Shown: piece after piece, positions 7,463 to 11,810 of the stretch
How the letters are laid out: every line of letters begins with the position of its first letter
How positions within the stretch are numbered: the stretch's first letter is position 1
Assembly (NCBI GenBank): GCA_002353205.1
Contig: DEJE01000028.1
Location: forward strand, 14,277-26,086
Reading direction: 5' to 3'
DNA length: 11,810 bases
DNA from: Prevotella sp. UBA2756
GTDB lineage: Bacteria > Bacteroidota > Bacteroidia > Bacteroidales > Bacteroidaceae
Program-made: the position numbers and the translations under genes
Notes under the pieces: generated by a model
Told to the model about the DNA's origin: nothing
What the model saw: the letters and a program-made list of their open reading frames with translations, nothing else
Database searches by the model: none

Positions 7463-7483
7463 TTTCGTCGCAAAGTTACGAAA
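7463..7483. promoter_or_regulatory. Promoter -7 box of tetR inside a candidate operator
   Basis: On the minus strand TAACTTTG (7478-7471) matches the -7 consensus about 25 bases ahead of the tetR ATG. It is centred within the inverted repeat TTTCGT-N9-ACGAAA (7463-7468 and 7478-7483), whose 6-bp arms are perfect. A dimeric TetR protein bound here would block the promoter. No good -33 box is seen. Confidence 0.5.
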
Positions 7484-7521
7484 TAATTCTCTTTCCCGAC
7501 TCTTTTTTCACATAATTTTTA

Positions 7522-7529
7522 TACCTTTG
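7522..7529 (+). promoter_or_regulatory. Promoter -7 box of the malic enzyme gene
   Basis: TACCTTTG matches TAnnTTTG. No TTTG lies 19-21 bases upstream. A small perfect palindrome, TTTGC-AA-GCAAA (7526-7537), overlaps its 3' half. The leader to ATG 7679 would be about 140 bases, long for this window. Confidence 0.55.
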
Positions 7530-7546
7530 CAAGCAAAACTCACCAA

Positions 7547-7597
7547 ATGAGGTTTTGGGAACATTACACCTTACAACCTCCGAGTGAAACGTCCTAA
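7547..7597 (+). other. Possible 16-codon upstream ORF in the malic enzyme leader
   Basis: ATG at 7547 opens a short frame encoding MRFWEHYTLQPPSETS and ending in TAA at 7595-7597. It lies just downstream of the -7 box. The direct repeat CCTTACAACC occurs inside it (7569-7578) and again after it (7601-7610), 32 bases apart. Nothing beyond position supports translation. Confidence 0.2.
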
Positions 7598-7678
7598 GAA
7601 CCTTACAACCCAGCAAGAGAAGCGTATGCAGAACTTGTTTGAATAAGGATAAAAAGATTGTTTAAACACATACACACT

Positions 7679-9973
7679 ATGGTAAAGATTTCAAAAGAAG
7701 CTGCCCTCGCCTATCATGAGAACGGCAGACCAGGTAAGATTGAAGTGAAGCCTACTAAAGCTTACCGCACACAGACAGATCTGAGTCTGGCTTATTCGCC
7801 AGGAGTGGCATTCCCCTGTCTCGAAATTCAGCAGAATGCGAACGACGCCTACAAGTATACCGACAAAGGGAACCTTGTGGCCGTGATCAGCAACGGAACG
7901 GCCGTTCTTGGGCTGGGCGACATCGGTGCCATGAGCGGAAAACCCGTCATGGAGGGCAAAGGCCTTTTGTTCAAGATTTATGGCGGTATCGACGTCTTTG
8001 ATATTGAGGTCGACGAGAAGGATCCAGAGAGATTCTGTGAAGCCGTGGAGAGGATAGCTCCCACTTTCGGCGGCATCAACCTTGAGGACATCAAGGCACC
8101 GGAATGCTTCTATATTGAGGAACGTCTGAAGAGGACGCTCGACATCCCCGTGATGCACGACGACCAGCATGGAACGGCCATCATCTCGGCGGCAGGCCTA
8201 AAAAACGCCCTCGAGGTGAACGGCAAGGACATCAGCAAGGTGAAAATAGTGGTCAACGGTGCCGGTGCCGCTGCCATATCTTGCACGAAGCTCTACATGG
8301 CCATCGGTGCTCGGAAAGAAAACATACTGATGCTCGACTCCAAGGGGGTCATTACAAGCGACCGTCCGAACCTGAATGAGCAGAAGCGATTTTTCGCCAC
8401 TGACCGGCGCGACGTGCACACACTGGCCGAAGCTGTGAGCGGTGCCGATGTGTTCGTGGGATTGTCGAAAGGCAACGTGCTCACCAAGGATATGGTGAAG
8501 ACGATGGCCAAAGACCCCGTCATTTTTGCCCTTGCCAACCCTGTGCCCGAGATATCGTATGAAGATGCCATGGAAGCCCGCCCCGACACGTTGATGTCTA
8601 CCGGACGGACTGATTATCCCAACCAGATCAACAACGTCATCGGATTCCCCTACATCTTCCGCGGAGCACTCGACGTTCATGCTACAGCCATCAACGAAGA
8701 GATGAAGCTTGCTGCCGTGCATGCCATCGCCGACCTTGCTAAGCAGCCTGTACCCGATGTGGTCAACGATGTCTACAAGGTGAACAATCTCACCTTCGGG
8801 CGCGACTACTTCATTCCCAAGCCCGTTGACCCGAGGCTCATCACGGAGGTGTCGGCAGCAGTGGCCAAGGCTGCCATCGCCAGTGGTGTTGCACGAAAGA
8901 CCATCGACAACTGGGAGGAATACAAGAATTCTCTCTCAGTGCTCCTCGGCCAGGAGACGAAGCTCACCCAGAAGCTCTATGCCACAGCGGCAGCACATCC
9001 ACAACGCGTAGTCTTTGCCGAGGCTGTACATCCTACCATGCTCAAGGCTGCAGTACAAGCTAAGGCCGAGGGCATCTGCCATCCCATCCTCTTGGGCAAC
9101 GAAGAGACCATCGAAAAGCTTGCCGACTCTCTCGACCTCAATCTCGAGGGTGTAGAAATCGTCAACCTACGCCACCCACGCGAACAGGAACGGCGTGAGC
9201 GCTACGCACGCATTCTCACCGAAAAACGGCAGCGCGACGGCTACACATTCCAAGAGGCCAACGACAAGATGTTCGAGCGCAACTACTTCGGCATGATGAT
9301 GGTTGAGACTGGTGAGGCTGACGCTTTTATCACCGGTCTCTACACCAAATACTCTAACACTATCAAAGTGGCCAAGGAGGTAATCGGCATACGGCCAGAG
9401 TTCCAGCATTTCGCCACCATGCACATCATCAACTCACCAAAGGGGACGCTCTACATCGCCGACACGCTCGTCAACGCCAACCCCACTACCGACGTGCTCG
9501 TCGACATTGCTAAGCTCTCTGCAACCGCTGTGCGCTTCTTCAACGAGAAGCCAAACATTGCTATGGTGAGCCACTCCAACTTCGGCAGTGATGGCAGTGA
9601 AGGTACTCAAAAAGTGAGAATAGCCGTGGAAAAGATGCAGCAGACATATCCCGAGCTCACCATCGATGGCGAGATACAGTTGGGCTTCGCGCTCGACCGG
9701 GAACTACGCGACACCCAGTACCCCTTTACAAGGCTGAAAGGAAAAGATGTCAACACGCTCATCTTCCCCAACCTTACCAGCGCACGCTCCAGCTATAAGA
9801 TGCTGCAGGCACTCGACGCCGACGTGGAGATCATCGGCCCCATACAGATGGGCCTCAACAAGCCTATCCACTTCACAGACTTCGGGTCCTCTGTTCGCGA
9901 TGTGGTCAACATCACCGCAGTGGCAGTCATCGATGCTTACGTTGACAAGATCAAGAATCGCTTTAAGAAGTAG
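7679..9973 (+). CDS. maeB: Malic enzyme with C-terminal phosphotransacetylase-like domain (MaeB type)
   Basis: The enzyme oxidatively decarboxylates (S)-malate to pyruvate and CO2, reducing NAD(P)+; the MaeB type is usually NADP-linked. The 764 residues (E. coli MaeB 759) comprise a malic N-domain (about 15-155) with SLAYSPGVA (36-44) and the catalytic lysine region MEGKGLLFK (91-99). NLEDIKAPECF (134-144) and MHDDQHGTA (159-167) carry the metal-binding acids E136, D137 and D161/D162. The NAD(P)-binding domain has VVNGAGAAAI (191-200) and LANPVPE (285-291). A phosphotransacetylase-like region (about 428-760) follows; in this family it is generally regulatory, responding to acetyl-CoA, rather than catalytic. 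ATG at 7679 fits the family start; a TTG seven codons upstream is less likely. It has its own promoter, long leader and terminator, so it appears to be a single-gene unit, possibly under the divergent TetR protein. Confidence 0.94.
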   Translation: MVKISKEAALAYHENGRPGKIEVKPTKAYRTQTDLSLAYSPGVAFPCLEIQQNANDAYKYTDKGNLVAVISNGTAVLGLGDIGAMSGKPVMEGKGLLFKIYGGIDVFDIEVDEKDPERFCEAVERIAPTFGGINLEDIKAPECFYIEERLKRTLDIPVMHDDQHGTAIISAAGLKNALEVNGKDISKVKIVVNGAGAAAISCTKLYMAIGARKENILMLDSKGVITSDRPNLNEQKRFFATDRRDVHTLAEAVSGADVFVGLSKGNVLTKDMVKTMAKDPVIFALANPVPEISYEDAMEARPDTLMSTGRTDYPNQINNVIGFPYIFRGALDVHATAINEEMKLAAVHAIADLAKQPVPDVVNDVYKVNNLTFGRDYFIPKPVDPRLITEVSAAVAKAAIASGVARKTIDNWEEYKNSLSVLLGQETKLTQKLYATAAAHPQRVVFAEAVHPTMLKAAVQAKAEGICHPILLGNEETIEKLADSLDLNLEGVEIVNLRHPREQERRERYARILTEKRQRDGYTFQEANDKMFERNYFGMMMVETGEADAFITGLYTKYSNTIKVAKEVIGIRPEFQHFATMHIINSPKGTLYIADTLVNANPTTDVLVDIAKLSATAVRFFNEKPNIAMVSHSNFGSDGSEGTQKVRIAVEKMQQTYPELTIDGEIQLGFALDRELRDTQYPFTRLKGKDVNTLIFPNLTSARSSYKMLQALDADVEIIGPIQMGLNKPIHFTDFGSSVRDVVNITAVAVIDAYVDKIKNRFKK

Positions 9974-9997
9974 ATCCAAACCCGTGAGGATTTTTAA

Positions 9998-10058
9998 TAA
10001 AGAGTGAAGAATTTGCCTCTGAAGACCTGAAAGGAGGGGATTCTTCACCTCTTTTTAT
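9998..10058 (+). terminator. Intrinsic terminator after maeB
   Basis: GTGAAGAAT (10004-10012) pairs perfectly with ATTCTTCAC (10040-10048). The stem extends outward past one bulged C through AAAGA/TCTTT and inward through CCTC/GAGG (10016-10019 with 10034-10037). A T5 run (10052-10056) and further T-rich sequence follow. It lies about 25 bases after the maeB stop. Confidence 0.85.
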
Positions 10059-10196
10059 TTATATAACATATTCGACTTTCTCAAGCACTGCTTTTGGGAA
10101 TTTATGAGTTTGGGAGTCAAACATGCGAAACTTGTATTAAACAATCACAACATGTTGGCATTCGTACGAGAGACGTGCTTCGCCTGCGCAAACCTT

Positions 10197-10221
10197 TACG
10201 TTTATTTAACGTACTTTTTTT
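10197..10221. promoter_or_regulatory. Palindrome upstream of uxaB promoter (candidate operator)
   Basis: TACGTT (10197-10202) and AACGTA (10208-10213) are perfect 6-bp arms around TATTT, and T7 (10215-10221) follows. It ends about 30 bases before the -7 box of uxaB, a usual place for a sugar-regulator site. A weak terminator is the alternative reading. Confidence 0.3.
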
Positions 10222-10244
10222 ACTCATTGTCGGCAAATAATTAG

Positions 10245-10252
10245 TATCTTTG
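10245..10252 (+). promoter_or_regulatory. Promoter -7 box of uxaB
   Basis: TATCTTTG matches TAnnTTTG, 42 bases ahead of ATG 10295. A TTTG at the normal -33 distance is missing, so it may depend on an activator. Confidence 0.6.
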
Positions 10253-10294
10253 CAGACAACAAATCAATCTATTATAAAAACAATCAAAAAAGAC

Positions 10295-11773
10295 ATGAGA
10301 AAACTACAAGCTTTGAACAAGCAGACCGCTCCGAAGAGCGTGATGCCCGAAAGAATCATTCAGTTTGGTGAAGGCAACTTCCTACGCGCATTCGTTGATT
10401 GGATTATCTGGAATATGGACGCCAAGACGAACTTCAACGGAAGCGTCGTCGTGGTGCAGCCCATCGAGCGAGGCATGGCCGACTGGCTCAACGGCCAGGA
10501 TTGTCTCTACCACGTGAACCTGCAAGGCCGCCTCAACGGAGAGGCCGTGAATAGCCTCGAGCGCATCGACGTCATCAGCCGCGCACTGAACCCCTATAGC
10601 CAGAACGCAGCCTTCATGGCTCTCGCCGAGCAGCCCGACATACGTTTTGTCATATCAAACACCACAGAAGCTGGCATCGCTTTCGACGACACATGCAAGT
10701 TCAACGATGCTCCTGCCAGCAGTTACCCCGGCAAGCTCGTACAGCTGCTCTACCGTCGTTTCAAGGCATTCGACGGCGACCCGAAGAGAGGTCTGATTAT
10801 CATGCCCTGCGAGCTCATCTTCCTCAACGGGCACCACTTGAAGGAGTGCATCTATAAATACATAGAGCTTTGGAAAGAAGACCTCGGTGCCGACTATGAA
10901 GCTTTCAAGGAGTGGTTCGCCAAGTACAACTACGTCTGCGCAACGCTTGTCGACCGCATTGTTCCCGGATTCCCACGCAAGGAGATTGCCGACATCCAGG
11001 AGAAGATCGGATACAAAGACAACCTCGTGGTTCAGGCTGAGATATTCCACCTTTGGGTCATCGAGAAGCCCGAGAACATGGATATCGACGTACTACGCGA
11101 TGAGTTCCCTGCGGAGAAAGCCGGTCTCCACGTGCTTATAGCCGAGAGCGAGAAGCCTTACCACGAGCGCAAAGTGACGCTACTTAACGGCCCGCACACC
11201 GTTCTTTCACCCGTCAGTTTCCTTTCGGGTGTGAACATCGTGCGCGATGCCTGCAACCATGAAGTGCTGGGCAAGTATATCCACAAGGTGCAGTTCGAGG
11301 AACTCATGGAGACCCTTAACCTCCCGATGGAGGAGCTTCGCCAGTTTGCGGCCGACGTGCTGGAGCGCTTTAACAACCCCTACGTCGACCATCAGGTAAC
11401 AAGCATCATGCTCAACTCGTTCCCAAAGTTCCAGGCTCGCGACCTCCCCGGCGTGAAGACATATCTCGAGCGCAAGGGCGAGCTGCCTCAAGGCCTTGTC
11501 TTCGGTCTGGCAGCCATCATCACCTATTACAAAGGCGGAAAGCGCGCCGATGGCACCGAGATTGTGCCCAACGACGATCCAAAGATCATGGATCTTCTGA
11601 AAGAGCTATGGGCTACGCGGGACACTCAGAAGGTGACGGATGGTGTTCTCTCGGCAGAGTTCATTTGGGGTGAAGACCTTCACGGCGTGAAAGGTCTGTC
11701 AGCGCTTGTGAAGAAAGACCTCGACCTCATTCAGGAGAAAGGTATGCTTGAGGCTGTGAAGACCATTCTATGA
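10295..11773 (+). CDS. uxaB: Tagaturonate reductase (altronate oxidoreductase)
   Basis: This cytoplasmic enzyme reduces D-tagaturonate to D-altronate with NADH in the galacturonate branch of hexuronate catabolism. The 492-residue protein is colinear with E. coli UxaB and belongs to the polyol-specific long-chain dehydrogenase family. The cofactor-binding block PERIIQFGEGNFLRAFVDW (18-36) opens the Rossmann domain. RFVISNTTEAGI (117-128) and CATLVDRIVPGFPR (215-228) are family blocks. The catalytic Lys-x4-Asn-x2-His set is intact as K293, N298 and H301 in KVTLLNGPHT. ATG at 10295 gives the family N-terminus; a TTG at 10250 would start within the -7 box and is rejected. It is preceded by a terminator and its own promoter, so it begins a new unit. 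Further hexuronate genes would be expected past the right edge. Mannonate/fructuronate reductase (UxuB) is a related alternative but matches these blocks less well. Confidence 0.94.
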   Translation: MRKLQALNKQTAPKSVMPERIIQFGEGNFLRAFVDWIIWNMDAKTNFNGSVVVVQPIERGMADWLNGQDCLYHVNLQGRLNGEAVNSLERIDVISRALNPYSQNAAFMALAEQPDIRFVISNTTEAGIAFDDTCKFNDAPASSYPGKLVQLLYRRFKAFDGDPKRGLIIMPCELIFLNGHHLKECIYKYIELWKEDLGADYEAFKEWFAKYNYVCATLVDRIVPGFPRKEIADIQEKIGYKDNLVVQAEIFHLWVIEKPENMDIDVLRDEFPAEKAGLHVLIAESEKPYHERKVTLLNGPHTVLSPVSFLSGVNIVRDACNHEVLGKYIHKVQFEELMETLNLPMEELRQFAADVLERFNNPYVDHQVTSIMLNSFPKFQARDLPGVKTYLERKGELPQGLVFGLAAIITYYKGGKRADGTEIVPNDDPKIMDLLKELWATRDTQKVTDGVLSAEFIWGEDLHGVKGLSALVKKDLDLIQEKGMLEAVKTIL

Positions 11774-11810
11774 TGAAAATATGATTGAAAGGAGGGTGTG
11801 TCAAAATAGG
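11774..11810 (+). other. Short 3' flank of uxaB, cut by window edge
   Basis: The last 37 bases contain GGAGGGTGTGTCAAAAT (11791-11807). This could be the left arm of a terminator hairpin or a repeat end, but its partner would lie outside the window. An ATG at 11781 opens a frame to the edge that is too short to judge. Confidence 0.25.

Larger units (their letters stand above)
9974..10294. other. 321-base intergenic region between maeB and uxaB
   Basis: It contains the maeB terminator (9998-10058) and the uxaB promoter (10245-10252). Between them lie several palindromes: CAACATGTTG (10148-10157), TCGTACGA (10162-10169) and TACGTT-TATTT-AACGTA (10197-10213) followed by a T7 run. A 46-codon frame (10104-10244) spans the same stretch, but has no other support. 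Confidence 0.6.

Noticed and set aside
7447..7473. TTG start extending the TetR protein by nine residues
   Set aside because: The TTG is part of the -7 box TAACTTTG, so it would not be in the transcript. ATG 7446 fits the family.
7658..7678. TTG start adding seven residues to the malic enzyme
   Set aside because: ATG 7679 matches the usual start of the family, and there is no evidence for the extension.
10250..10294. TTG start extending UxaB by fifteen residues
   Set aside because: The codon lies within the TATCTTTG promoter box, upstream of the expected transcript start. The family N-terminus begins at ATG 10295.

Overview
The window most likely comes from a member of the Bacteroidales, and probably from Prevotellaceae. 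Four genes are preceded by the Bacteroidetes -7 promoter box TAnnTTTG. Genes lack clear Shine-Dalgarno sequences, and every complete protein resembles its Bacteroidetes family. No rRNA, tRNA, CRISPR array, phage gene or transposase is visible. The content is mainly core metabolism, with repeat-derived and palindromic DNA between the first two genes.

Left part (1-3940, all minus strand): transcription runs right to left through a mannose-1-phosphate guanylyltransferase (2873-3940), L-fucose isomerase fucI (978-2798), then an L-fucose permease fucP that leaves the window at base 1. FucP would import L-fucose and FucI would isomerise it to L-fuculose. The guanylyltransferase makes GDP-mannose, the precursor of GDP-fucose, so a fucose-use module sits next to a gene for activated-sugar supply. 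The fucI-fucP junction carries two 32-bp GC-rich repeats in inverted orientation, one translated as part of FucP. Between them lies a roughly 96-bp AT-rich palindromic element.

Middle part (4559-7678): a long RelA/SpoT homologue on the plus strand has an intact-looking (p)ppGpp synthetase, but its hydrolase domain has lost the HD and ED residues. Its stop codon overlaps the stop codon of a convergent TetR-family regulator. That regulator is transcribed divergently from the next gene, and an inverted repeat sits exactly on its own -7 box.

Right part (7679-11810, plus strand): a malic enzyme of the long MaeB type (malic domains plus a phosphotransacetylase-like domain) ends in a strong intrinsic terminator. 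It is followed by tagaturonate reductase uxaB, a galacturonate-catabolism gene with its own promoter. The picture is a gut- or oral-type saccharolytic anaerobe using host- and plant-derived sugars (fucose, galacturonate), with a stringent-response enzyme and a pyruvate/NADPH-supplying enzyme nearby. A completely new system is not evident. The least ordinary parts are the repeat-encoded FucP N-terminus, the nested palindrome, the hydrolase-dead RelA and the putative self-operator of the TetR gene.
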